Source of the DNA: Pseudomonadota bacterium
GTDB lineage: Bacteria > Pseudomonadota > Alphaproteobacteria > Rhizobiales > Rhizobiaceae
Assembly (NCBI GenBank): GCA_023387715.1
Contig: JAEWHQ010000146.1
Location: forward strand, 1-7,721
Direction: 5' to 3'
DNA: 7,721 bases
Shown: positions 1 through 6,209 of the stretch, in pieces
How the letters are laid out: each line of letters starts with the position of its first letter
Numbering within the stretch: the stretch's first letter is position 1
Position numbers and translations under genes: made by a program
Notes under the pieces: model-generated
Databases searched by the model: none
Seen by the model: the letters and a program-made list of their open reading frames with translations, nothing else
Told to the model about the DNA's origin: nothing

Positions 1-171
1 AATCCAATCGGTACATCTATCGTTTTGCTGGAAAAAAGAGAAAATAATCTTCTCTGGGTGCGTGGGCTTGATTGCCTGAATAATACACCACTGCTTGATT
101 TAAAACCGGAGCGCTCAAGCTTCAAACCACTGGCCGCCCCGCAAAAAGGCGATTTTGACATCTGCCCTTAA
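1..171 (+). CDS. TsaA/TrmO-type tRNA methyltransferase, C-terminal fragment (5' end outside window)
   Basis: Frame 1 is open from the first base to a TAA at 169-171 and gives the last 56 residues of a protein that begins to the left of the window. It starts NPIGTSIVLLE, then has WVRGLDCLNNTPLLDLKP and ends FKPLAAPQKGDFDICP. The NPIG motif followed by a GLD..(D/N)xTPLLD(I/L)KP block is the signature of the TsaA/YaeB domain. The best-known member, TrmO, is a SAM-dependent enzyme that N6-methylates t6A37 in tRNA-Thr in the cytoplasm. The short tail after the LDLKP motif suits the compact alphaproteobacterial and archaeal form; the E. coli protein is longer. It converges on idhA, is separated from it by a stem-loop, and has no evident link to inositol use. 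Family assignment is fairly sure. The exact substrate is inferred from family membership because the SAM-binding part lies outside the window. Confidence 0.8.
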   Translation, partial: NPIGTSIVLLEKRENNLLWVRGLDCLNNTPLLDLKPERSSFKPLAAPQKGDFDICP

Positions 172-173
172 AG

Positions 174-209
174 AAACTGCGCTTAGAATAAAACACCCAA
201 GCGCAGTTT
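174..209. terminator. Stem-loop between convergent genes, probable bidirectional terminator
   Basis: AAACTGCGCTT (174-184) and AAGCGCAGTTT (199-209) are perfect 11-bp complementary arms around a 14-nt loop (185-198). The stem starts 3 nt after the trmO-like stop codon and lies 10 nt beyond the idhA stop. Read leftward, in the idhA direction, the stem ends in TTT and continues CTTTAA, an acceptable U-tract. Read rightward it ends in GTTTA with a poorer tract. It therefore probably terminates idhA well and the left gene less efficiently. The long loop is slightly atypical. Confidence 0.75.
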
Positions 210-219
210 ATCAGTCAAT

Positions 220-1227
220 TTAAGCGGTTATTTCCGAGAGCTTAACAGCACGCTTTTCGCGCACCGATTTAAGGGCGGCTTCCGCCAATGCCAAAGCCAT
301 CAAACCATCTTGCGCCGAAGGCGATGCAGGGGTTTTATTATCCAAAGCATCAATAAAGGCAGCAATTTCTGCTGCATAAGCTTGCGTGTAGCGTGTCATG
401 AAAAAATCATGCAGAGCGGGGCGGTTATAGCCGGTTTTTGTTGCCACTTCGATGGAAACCGGACGCTGATTTTCAGCAGATACCGCACCCAACGAGCCAT
501 GCACTTCAATGCGCTGATCATAGCCATAGCTCGAGCGGCGTGAATTGGAAATCACACATTGCTTGCCGCTGGCAGTGGTCAAAATCACGCTGGCACTGTC
601 AAAATCTCCAAGTTCACCGATTTTTGGATCAACCAGCACCGAGGCAGAAGCCATCACACTGTCAATTTCTTCACCAAGCAAATAACGCGCCATATCAAAA
701 TCATGAATGGTCATATCGCGGAAAATACCACCCGAAACAGTGATATATTCTGGCGGCGGCGCACCCGGATCGCGGCTGGTGATGGTCACCATTTCCACAT
801 CGCCAATGCGGCCATCATCAATAGCACCGCGTACCGCCTGAAAATGCGGATCAAACCGACGGTTGAAGCCGAGCATTACCGTTGCATTGGTTTCAGCAAT
901 GGTTTTCAGGCAGTCGCGCACACGCTCAATGCTCAGATCCACCGGCTTTTCACAAAAAACCGCTTTACCGGCACGCGCAAAACGCCCGATCAAATCAGCA
1001 TGGGTGTTGGTTGGTGTGCAAATCAGCACAGCATCCACATCATCCGACTGCTCAATTTCTTCAATGGTGCGAATTTCGCAACCACCGGCCATTTTTGCTA
1101 TAGCTTCAGCAGATGGCGCATGCGCATCCGCCACTGCAACAAGACGGGCACGCGGATCAGATGCAATTGCACCAGCGTGAACCTTGCCGATACGACCTGC
1201 CCCTAAGAGCGCAAGACGGGTTACCAT
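220..1227 (-). CDS. idhA: Inositol 2-dehydrogenase (Gfo/Idh/MocA family)
   Basis: It catalyses the NAD-dependent oxidation of myo-inositol to 2-keto-myo-inositol (scyllo-inosose), the first cytoplasmic step of inositol breakdown; iolG is the alternative symbol. From the chosen start the protein has 335 residues, the usual family length. The N-terminal Rossmann domain has GAGRIG at 9-14 and ends in the EKP motif (E93-K94-P95), whose lysine is catalytic. The C-terminal domain carries GGIFRDMTIHDFD, giving Asp171 and His175, the expected partners of that lysine in characterised IolG. The start is ATG at 1225-1227 because a strong GGAGGAG lies 6 nt upstream and the Rossmann strand follows at once. 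The frame stays open for 28 more codons to an ATG at 1309-1311, but that extension has no family-like sequence. The gene diverges from iolR and has its own predicted promoter. Many relatives act on other polyols, so the assignment rests on motifs plus the iol context. Confidence 0.93.
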   Translation of the reverse strand: MVTRLALLGAGRIGKVHAGAIASDPRARLVAVADAHAPSAEAIAKMAGGCEIRTIEEIEQSDDVDAVLICTPTNTHADLIGRFARAGKAVFCEKPVDLSIERVRDCLKTIAETNATVMLGFNRRFDPHFQAVRGAIDDGRIGDVEMVTITSRDPGAPPPEYITVSGGIFRDMTIHDFDMARYLLGEEIDSVMASASVLVDPKIGELGDFDSASVILTTASGKQCVISNSRRSSYGYDQRIEVHGSLGAVSAENQRPVSIEVATKTGYNRPALHDFFMTRYTQAYAAEIAAFIDALDNKTPASPSAQDGLMALALAEAALKSVREKRAVKLSEITA

Positions 1228-1233
1228 AAATGT

Positions 1234-1240
1234 CTCCTCC
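1234..1240 (-). promoter_or_regulatory. Shine-Dalgarno of idhA (decides the start)
   Basis: The minus strand reads GGAGGAG here, 6 nt before the ATG at 1227. This near-perfect anti-16S match is the main reason to prefer the 335-residue protein over the 363-residue reading from 1311. Confidence 0.85.
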
Positions 1241-1320
1241 CATTCACATTCAAGAACCTTTGGCGCACGCAAGAACCTGTGGTCAAAAAGCATCTGCAAT
1301 GGAACAGTCATGGTTAGTTG

Positions 1321-1336
1321 TGGAATATTTATTCTA
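1321..1336. promoter_or_regulatory. Candidate IolR operator between idhA and iolR
   Basis: The plus strand reads TGGAATATTTATTCTA. It contains GAATA (1323-1327) and TATTC (1330-1334), a perfect 5-bp inverted repeat with a 2-bp centre. Read as half sites it is GGAA-N6-TTCT, one base from the GGAA-N6-TTCC motif that I recall being proposed for the RpiR-type IolR of Sinorhizobium meliloti. It overlaps the predicted idhA transcription start, a position suited to repression. A related 20-bp sequence lies at the iolC promoter. Binding by IolR is an inference. Confidence 0.5.
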
Positions 1337-1338
1337 TT

Positions 1339-1368
1339 TTGCTAGATTGTGATATAAGTTATGTCAAG
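1339..1368 (-). promoter_or_regulatory. Predicted idhA promoter
   Basis: On the minus strand CTTGACA (TTGACA at 1367-1362) is a perfect -35. After 17 nt comes TAGCAA (1344-1339), a weak -10; read as CTTGAC-N17-CTAGCA it matches the alphaproteobacterial CTTGAC-N17-CTATAT pattern in the -35 and the start of the -10. The predicted start of transcription is near 1332, leaving about 105 nt of untranslated leader before the idhA ATG. The candidate operator at 1321-1336 sits right on that start. The inference is from pattern only. Confidence 0.6.
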
Positions 1369-1462
1369 AGGGCAGAAAATTTCATACACATTGCTCGTGT
1401 AAATTGCGCTCAACCAACGAAAGAATGTTGACCAGCTTCCTGCTGAGAGTTTCGAAAGAGAT

Positions 1463-2287
1463 ATGATGGACGATTTGCTGCCGCCGGAAAGCATAAAAGA
1501 ATTTGAAGCAAGGCTTCTTGAAATTTCGCCTGATCTGCCGAAACGCTTGAAACAATGCGCGGATTTTGTAGCCGCCAATCAAGACAGAATTGCCGTTTCC
1601 ACCGTTGCCGAAATGGCGGAAGGGGCTGGCGTCCAGAGCTCTGCTTTCATGCGTTTCTGCCAGATTTTGGGCTTTTCCGGTTTTTCGGAAATGCAGCGTC
1701 TGTTCCGCAACTCTTATGCAGGCGGCTGGCCTGATTATAATACAAGACTGCATCATTTACGTGAAAGTGCCAGCGGCAGCGCATCTGCCTTATTGGCAGA
1801 ATTTGCCGAAGCGGGACGCACATCGCTCGAATCTCTGCTTGGCACTATTGATCCGCTTGCTTTGGAAGAGGTCGTGCGCATTCTCTCGCAAGCACAGATG
1901 ATCCATATTGTCGGCTTGCGCCGTGCTTTTGCCGTTGCCAGCTATCTGACTTATGCTTTGGAAAAAATGCAGGTGCCAGCGATGCTGCACAGCAGCGTTG
2001 GCGGACTTGAAACGCCACACGCCATCCGCGAAGGCGATGTGCTGCTTGCTATTACTTTCTCGCCTTATTCGGCTGAAACGGTTGAATTAACTGAGCAAAT
2101 TTCAAATCGCAACATCCCTGTCGTGGCGATTACCGACACCATTGTTAGTCCCTTATGCCGTGTGGCCAAACAATCCTTGCTGATTTCGGAAGTTGATTTT
2201 GGTGCCTTCCGCTCGCTTTCCGCCACGCTTTGTCTGGCTATGACATTAGCGGTGGCTGTAGGTGGCAACAGGCAGGAGAAAATTTAA
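1463..2287 (+). CDS. iolR: RpiR/MurR-family transcriptional regulator of inositol catabolism
   Basis: This 274-residue cytoplasmic regulator probably represses the inositol genes and is released by a pathway intermediate. The N-terminal RpiR helix-turn-helix domain spans about residues 10-85. Its likely recognition region is STVAEMAEGAGVQSSAFMRF (46-65), followed by the family-typical CQILGFSGFSEMQRLFR. A SIS sugar-phosphate-binding domain spans about 135-265, with IVGLRRAFAVASYL, ITFSPYSAETVEL and VVAITD marking its strands and phosphate loops. Length is normal. Two adjacent ATGs occur (1463 and 1466). The weak GAAAGAG at 1454-1460 is spaced better for the second, so the first methionine may be absent; no other start lies between them and the in-frame stop at 1400-1402. 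It diverges from idhA and precedes iolC by 135 nt, as in the iolRCDEB order known from S. meliloti. I found no convincing promoter for it. The family is clear; regulation of inositol genes is inferred from context. Confidence 0.9.
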   Translation: MMDDLLPPESIKEFEARLLEISPDLPKRLKQCADFVAANQDRIAVSTVAEMAEGAGVQSSAFMRFCQILGFSGFSEMQRLFRNSYAGGWPDYNTRLHHLRESASGSASALLAEFAEAGRTSLESLLGTIDPLALEEVVRILSQAQMIHIVGLRRAFAVASYLTYALEKMQVPAMLHSSVGGLETPHAIREGDVLLAITFSPYSAETVELTEQISNRNIPVVAITDTIVSPLCRVAKQSLLISEVDFGAFRSLSATLCLAMTLAVAVGGNRQEKI

Positions 2288-2301
2288 AAATATATTTGAT
2301 T

Positions 2302-2329
2302 TTGATATTGCCAGTCTAAAAAATAGAAT
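2302..2329 (+). promoter_or_regulatory. Predicted iolCDEB promoter
   Basis: TTGATA (2302-2307) and TAGAAT (2324-2329) each match the sigma-70 consensus at five of six positions and are 16 nt apart. This predicts a start of transcription near 2336 and a leader of about 87 nt before iolC. The stretch is very rich in A/T. The -35 lies in the left arm of the 60-bp-spaced inverted repeat, and the -10 lies in the left arm of the shorter palindrome, so repressor binding could block the polymerase directly. Part of the transcription of iolC may also come by read-through from iolR. Confidence 0.55.
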
Positions 2330-2343
2330 TTAAAATCTATTTT
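2320..2343. promoter_or_regulatory. Inner A/T-rich palindrome, second candidate IolR operator
   Basis: AAAATAGA (2320-2327) and TCTATTTT (2336-2343) are perfect 8-bp arms around an 8-nt centre. The first ten bases, AAAATAGAAT, are identical to the minus strand at 1340-1331 in the idhA promoter region, in the same orientation relative to the regulated gene. Over 20 bases the two sites agree at about 15. The palindrome covers the predicted -10 and transcription start of iolC. It could form a weak hairpin in RNA from iolR, but it has no G/C in the right place for a good terminator, so operator is the better reading. Confidence 0.45.
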
Positions 2344-2422
2344 AAAATAAAAATGGAATATCAATATCAAGTCACTCAGAATACCAATGGTGACGGACTG
2401 ATAGAATGATGCGGGGAGGCAT

Positions 2423-4339
2423 ATGACTAAACCACTGGATCTGATTACGATTGGGCGCTCATCGGTTGACCTTTACGGCGCGCAAGTGGGCGGGCTGTTG
2501 GAGGACATGGCCTCTTTTAACAAATATATTGGCGGTTCTCCCACCAATATTGCCTGCGGCACCGCGCGTTTAGGTCTTAAATCCGCACTTATCACCCGTG
2601 TCGGCAATGAACATATGGGGCGCTTTATCGCCCGTGAATTGGAACGCGAAGGCGTGAATATTCAAGGTGTTGTCACTGATCCTGAACGCCTCACCGCGCT
2701 TGTTTTGCTCGGCATCCGCGATCAGGAACAGTTCCCGCTGATTTTCTACCGCGAAAATTGCGCCGATATGGCGCTTTGCGAAGATGATATTGATCCGGCT
2801 TTCATCAGCCAGTCCCGCTCTGTTTGTGCAACCGGCACACATTTATCACATCCGCGCACAGAGGCCGCCGTTTTAAAAGCCTTGCGCATTGCCCGTGAAA
2901 ATGGTGCCAAAACGGCGCTTGATATTGATTATCGCCCTAATCTTTGGGGGCTTTCCGGCCATGATGATGGCGAAAATCGCTTTATCTCCTCGCAGCGCGT
3001 GACAGAAAAACTGCAATCAACCTTGCATTTGTTTGATCTCATCGTCGGTACAGAGGAAGAATTTCACATTGCCGGTAGCAGCACCGACACATTGGAAGCC
3101 CTGCGCAATGTGCGCGCTGTTTCCAAGGCCGTGCTTGTCTGCAAGCGCGGGCCGATGGGTGCCGTGGTTTTTGAAGGCGACATTCCCGCAAGTCTTGAAG
3201 ATGGCCAAACCGGCGAAGGTTTTCCGATTGAGGTTTTCAATGTACTTGGTGCGGGTGACGGCTTCATGTCCGGCCTGCTTTGCGGCTGGCTGAATGGCGA
3301 AAATTGGCCAACATCCTTAAAATATGCCAATGCTTGCGGGGCATTTGCCGTTTCGCGTCATGGCTGCACCCCTGCCTATCCGAGCTGGGAAGAGCTGCAA
3401 TATTTCTTCAAAACCGGTATCCGCAACAAAGCTTTGCGCAAAGATGCGGCATTAGAACAAATACATTGGTCAACCAATCGCCATGGCAACTGGCCGCATA
3501 TGCGTGTTTTTGCCTTTGACCATCGCTATCAGCTGGAAGATATTGCCAAGGAATGCGGTGCACCGCTTGAAAAAATCGGCGCGTTTAAAAAACTATGCCT
3601 CAAAGCTGCCCAAAAAGTTGCCGGAAATGATGCGCACAATCAAGGCTATGGCATTTTATGCGACGGCCGCCTTGGTCGTGATGCACTTTATCAAGCTTCC
3701 GGTTCCGGTCTTTGGATTGGCCGCCCTGTCGAATGGCCGACCTCGCGCCCGCTGACATTAGAGCCGGAGCTTGGCATTGATTATGGCGGGCTTAATGAAT
3801 GGCCGGTTGAGCATGTGGTGAAAGTTCTCTGCTTCTATCATCCTGATGATAATGAAGCGATGCGCTTATCTCAGGAAGAAACCGTCAAACGACTTTTTGC
3901 TGCGGCACGACGCAATCGTCTGGAACTGCTTTTGGAAATTATTCCTTCCAAAGTTGCCCCTGTTGACGATGAAACCAATGCGAAAATCATCGAGCGCTTC
4001 TACGAAATCGGTGTTTATCCTGATTGGTGGAAGCTGGAACCGTTGAAAACCAAAGCCGCTTGGCAAAATGCCTGCGATGCCATTACCCGCAACGATCCTT
4101 ACACACGCGGCATTGTGGTTTTGGGGCTTGAAGCACCACAGGAAGAACTGGCGCAAAGCCTGAAAATTGCCGCGGAATTTGATCTGGTTAAGGGTTTTGC
4201 CATTGGCCGCACCATTTTTGCCGATCCGGCACGCCTGTGGTTTGCCGGCCAAATGAGTGATGATGAAGCGGTAAACGAAATGGCATCACGCTATCAAAAT
4301 CTTTGCAATATCTGGGATGGTCTGCGCCAACAGCAGTAA
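2423..4339 (+). CDS. iolC: Bifunctional 5-dehydro-2-deoxygluconokinase / DUF2090 aldolase-like protein
   Basis: The N-terminal half phosphorylates 2-deoxy-5-keto-D-gluconate with ATP. The C-terminal half probably cleaves the product to dihydroxyacetone phosphate and malonate semialdehyde. Residues about 5-330 form a PfkB/ribokinase fold: GGSPTNIA at 37-44 is the first signature, and VLGAGDGF (274-281) the second, with Asp279 as the catalytic base. Residues about 350-635 are a DUF2090 domain of TIM-barrel aldolase character, beginning FAFDHRYQ (363-370). WWKLEPL (535-541) puts Lys537 where LacD-like class I aldolases have their Schiff-base lysine, and GFAIGRTIF (591-599) resembles a phosphate-binding end of the barrel. 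At 638 residues it is about twice the length of the stand-alone Bacillus IolC, as expected for the alphaproteobacterial fusion. The ATG at 2423 follows GGGGAGG (2413-2419) at a short 3-nt spacing. It heads the iolCDEB operon. The kinase function is secure; the aldolase role is inferred from fold, context and the lack of iolJ in the window. Confidence 0.93.
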   Translation: MTKPLDLITIGRSSVDLYGAQVGGLLEDMASFNKYIGGSPTNIACGTARLGLKSALITRVGNEHMGRFIARELEREGVNIQGVVTDPERLTALVLLGIRDQEQFPLIFYRENCADMALCEDDIDPAFISQSRSVCATGTHLSHPRTEAAVLKALRIARENGAKTALDIDYRPNLWGLSGHDDGENRFISSQRVTEKLQSTLHLFDLIVGTEEEFHIAGSSTDTLEALRNVRAVSKAVLVCKRGPMGAVVFEGDIPASLEDGQTGEGFPIEVFNVLGAGDGFMSGLLCGWLNGENWPTSLKYANACGAFAVSRHGCTPAYPSWEELQYFFKTGIRNKALRKDAALEQIHWSTNRHGNWPHMRVFAFDHRYQLEDIAKECGAPLEKIGAFKKLCLKAAQKVAGNDAHNQGYGILCDGRLGRDALYQASGSGLWIGRPVEWPTSRPLTLEPELGIDYGGLNEWPVEHVVKVLCFYHPDDNEAMRLSQEETVKRLFAAARRNRLELLLEIIPSKVAPVDDETNAKIIERFYEIGVYPDWWKLEPLKTKAAWQNACDAITRNDPYTRGIVVLGLEAPQEELAQSLKIAAEFDLVKGFAIGRTIFADPARLWFAGQMSDDEAVNEMASRYQNLCNIWDGLRQQQ

Positions 4340-4370
4340 GACCAACCCGTGAGCATGCCAAAACATGATT

Positions 4371-4375
4371 GGGAG
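4371..4375 (+). promoter_or_regulatory. Shine-Dalgarno of iolD (decides the start)
   Basis: GGGAG lies 7 nt before the ATG at 4383. It is downstream of an in-frame ATG at 4365, so it can serve only the later start. The six residues added by the earlier ATG resemble nothing in the family. Confidence 0.75.
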
Positions 4376-4382
4376 TGAGATC

Positions 4383-6206
4383 ATGAAAACAGTCCGATTA
4401 ACCGCTGCGCAGGCAATGATCCGTTATCTTGCCAACCAGATGACGCCGGAGGGAGAGCCTTTTATTGCCGGTGTCTGGGCGATTTTCGGTCATGGTAATG
4501 TGGCAGGCATTGGCGAGGCTCTCTATGCCGCGCGCAATGATATACAAACATGGCGCGGTCATAATGAGCAAACCATGGCACATTCGGCCATTGCTTATGC
4601 CAAGCAGCTTGGCCGCAAGCGTGCATGTGCCGTGACCTCATCAATCGGCCCCGGCGCGCTCAATATGGTGACAGCCGCAGGCCTGGCACATGTTAACCGC
4701 TTGCCGGTTTTGTTCATTCCCGGTGATGTATTTGCCAATCGCGGCCCTGATCCGGTGTTGCAACAGATCGAAGATTTCAATGACGGCACTGTGAGTGTGA
4801 CCGATTGCTTCCGCCCTGTCAGCCGCTATTACGACCGCATCACACGGCCGGAACAATTACTGACCGCTTTGCCGCGGGCTTTCCGCACCATGACGGATCC
4901 GGCCGATTGCGGCCCTGTTACCCTTGCCTTCTGTCAAGACGTGCAAGCGGAAGCTTATGATTACCCGCTTTCGTTTTTTGAACGCAAAGTCTGGCACCAA
5001 CGCCGCCCAGAGCCAGACCAGTTTGAGCTGGCAGAAGCCATCAAAGCCATTCAGGCTGCCAAAAATCCGGTCATTATTGCAGGTGGCGGTGTGCATTATT
5101 CCGGCGCATGTGCTGCTTTAAAAGCATTTGCAGAAAAACACTCCATTCCGGTGATTGAAACACAAGCCGGAAAATCGGCTTTGCCTTGGGATCATCCGCT
5201 TAATTTTGGCCCTGTCGGTGTCACTGGTGCATCAAGTGCTAATAAAATCGCCGAAAATGCCGATCTGATCATCGGTGTCGGCACCCGTTTTCAGGATTTC
5301 ACCACCGGTTCATGGGCACTCTTCCGCAATCCTTCCTGCCGGATTTTAGCACTGAATGTGCAACCCTATGACAGTGCTAAACATGACGCATTGCCACTGG
5401 TTGCCGATGCCAAGGCAGGGCTCGCAGCCTTAACCTCCGGCTTGAATAATTATCGCGCCAACACACCGGATGCGGCTTTGAAGGCAGCTTGGTTTGCCAA
5501 TGCCGATCAGGATACAGCCGCCCCCAAAGACGACAACCAATTGCCGACCGACATGCAGGTCATTGGTGCAGTTCAGCGTCAATCGCGTGAAAACACTGTT
5601 GTCATGTGTGCCGCTGGCACCATGCCCGGCGAGTTGCACCAGCTTTGGAAAGCCTCGCGCCCGATGTCCTATCATATGGAGTACGGCTTTTCCTGCATGG
5701 GCTACGAGATTGCCGGTGGTTTGGGCATCAAAATGGCCGAGCCTGATCGCGATGTGATCGTGATGGTCGGTGACGGCTCTTATATGATGGCCAATTCCGA
5801 GCTTGCAACGTCTGTGATGATGGGTATCAAAATCACTGTCGTGATTACCGATAATCGCGGCTATGGCTGTATCAACCGGTTGCAAATGGCAACCGGTGGC
5901 GCAGAATTTAACAATCTGCTCGACCACAGCCATCATGTGAACCCGTCCCATATCGACTTTGCCGCTCATGCCGCCGCTATGGGAGCCGATAGCTATAAAG
6001 TCTCATCCATTGCAGAGCTTGAAGCAAGCCTGGCAGACGCGCGCGATAGCAATAAGGTCAGCGTTATTGTGATTGATACAGACCCCTACCCGACCCCCGC
6101 CACTGGCGGATATTGGTGGGATGTTGCCGTGCCTGAAGTCTCTGAGCGCGCAGAAGTGCGCGAAGCCCGTAAAAATTATGAAGCCGCTCTGAAAGAAAGA
6201 AACTGA
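4383..6206 (+). CDS. iolD: 3D-(3,5/4)-trihydroxycyclohexane-1,2-dione acylhydrolase
   Basis: This thiamine-diphosphate enzyme hydrolyses the ring of 3D-(3,5/4)-trihydroxycyclohexane-1,2-dione to 5-deoxy-D-glucuronate in the cytoplasm. The 607 residues show the three-domain order of the acetolactate synthase superfamily. The N-terminal pyrimidine-binding domain (about 1-190) carries RGHNEQTMAH with Glu62 as the expected activating glutamate, and SSIGPGALNM. A central domain (about 210-350) includes NPVIIAGGGVHYSG. The C-terminal pyrophosphate-binding domain (about 390-570) contains GDGSYMMANSE starting at 463 and TDNRGYG ending the cofactor motif at Asn491. WRGHNEQ and GGYWWDVAVPEVS near the C-terminus look specific to IolD among these enzymes. 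Length is close to the usual figure for proteobacterial IolD and a little shorter than the Bacillus protein. The start at 4383 is chosen by its Shine-Dalgarno. It follows iolC by 43 nt and precedes iolE by 3 nt. No motif is missing. Confidence 0.95.
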   Translation: MKTVRLTAAQAMIRYLANQMTPEGEPFIAGVWAIFGHGNVAGIGEALYAARNDIQTWRGHNEQTMAHSAIAYAKQLGRKRACAVTSSIGPGALNMVTAAGLAHVNRLPVLFIPGDVFANRGPDPVLQQIEDFNDGTVSVTDCFRPVSRYYDRITRPEQLLTALPRAFRTMTDPADCGPVTLAFCQDVQAEAYDYPLSFFERKVWHQRRPEPDQFELAEAIKAIQAAKNPVIIAGGGVHYSGACAALKAFAEKHSIPVIETQAGKSALPWDHPLNFGPVGVTGASSANKIAENADLIIGVGTRFQDFTTGSWALFRNPSCRILALNVQPYDSAKHDALPLVADAKAGLAALTSGLNNYRANTPDAALKAAWFANADQDTAAPKDDNQLPTDMQVIGAVQRQSRENTVVMCAAGTMPGELHQLWKASRPMSYHMEYGFSCMGYEIAGGLGIKMAEPDRDVIVMVGDGSYMMANSELATSVMMGIKITVVITDNRGYGCINRLQMATGGAEFNNLLDHSHHVNPSHIDFAAHAAAMGADSYKVSSIAELEASLADARDSNKVSVIVIDTDPYPTPATGGYWWDVAVPEVSERAEVREARKNYEAALKERN

Positions 6207-6209
6207 GTG

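Larger units (their letters stand above)
2302..2370. repeat. Widely spaced inverted repeat in the iolR-iolC gap
   Basis: TTGATATTG (2302-2310) recurs as its exact reverse complement CAATATCAA (2362-2370). The arms are 9 bp and their centres are 60 bp apart, close to six helical turns. They bracket the predicted promoter and the inner palindrome. This spacing would suit a dimer-of-dimers or a DNA loop, but 9 A/T-rich base pairs in an A/T-rich region could also arise by chance. Confidence 0.5.

Noticed and set aside
559..1206. Plus-strand open frame of 215 codons opposite idhA
   Set aside because: It lies wholly antisense to a well-supported gene and its translation shows no recognisable domain; long antisense frames are expected from the codon bias of the real gene.
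1228..1311. In-frame 28-residue N-terminal extension of idhA from the ATG at 1309-1311
   Set aside because: The extension precedes the Rossmann strand, has no family-like sequence, and a strong GGAGGAG sits 6 nt before the internal ATG at 1227.
1375..1383. Small palindrome GAAAATTTC in the idhA-iolR gap
   Set aside because: Arms of 4 bp with a 1-bp centre are expected by chance in such A/T-rich DNA, and the sequence does not recur at iolC.
1342..1756. Two overlapping minus-strand open frames (78 and 124 codons) covering the iolR start and control region
   Set aside because: They overlap the iolR coding region and the idhA promoter, show no domain, and would put coding sequence through the regulatory elements.
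2320..2343. A/T-only stem-loop read as an intrinsic terminator for iolR
   Set aside because: The stem has almost no G/C pairs and no proper U-tract follows it, and it coincides with the predicted iolC -10. An operator is the better explanation.
5430..5969. Minus-strand open frame of 179 codons opposite iolD
   Set aside because: It is a histidine-rich shadow of iolD codons, with no start context or domain and no intergenic space of its own.
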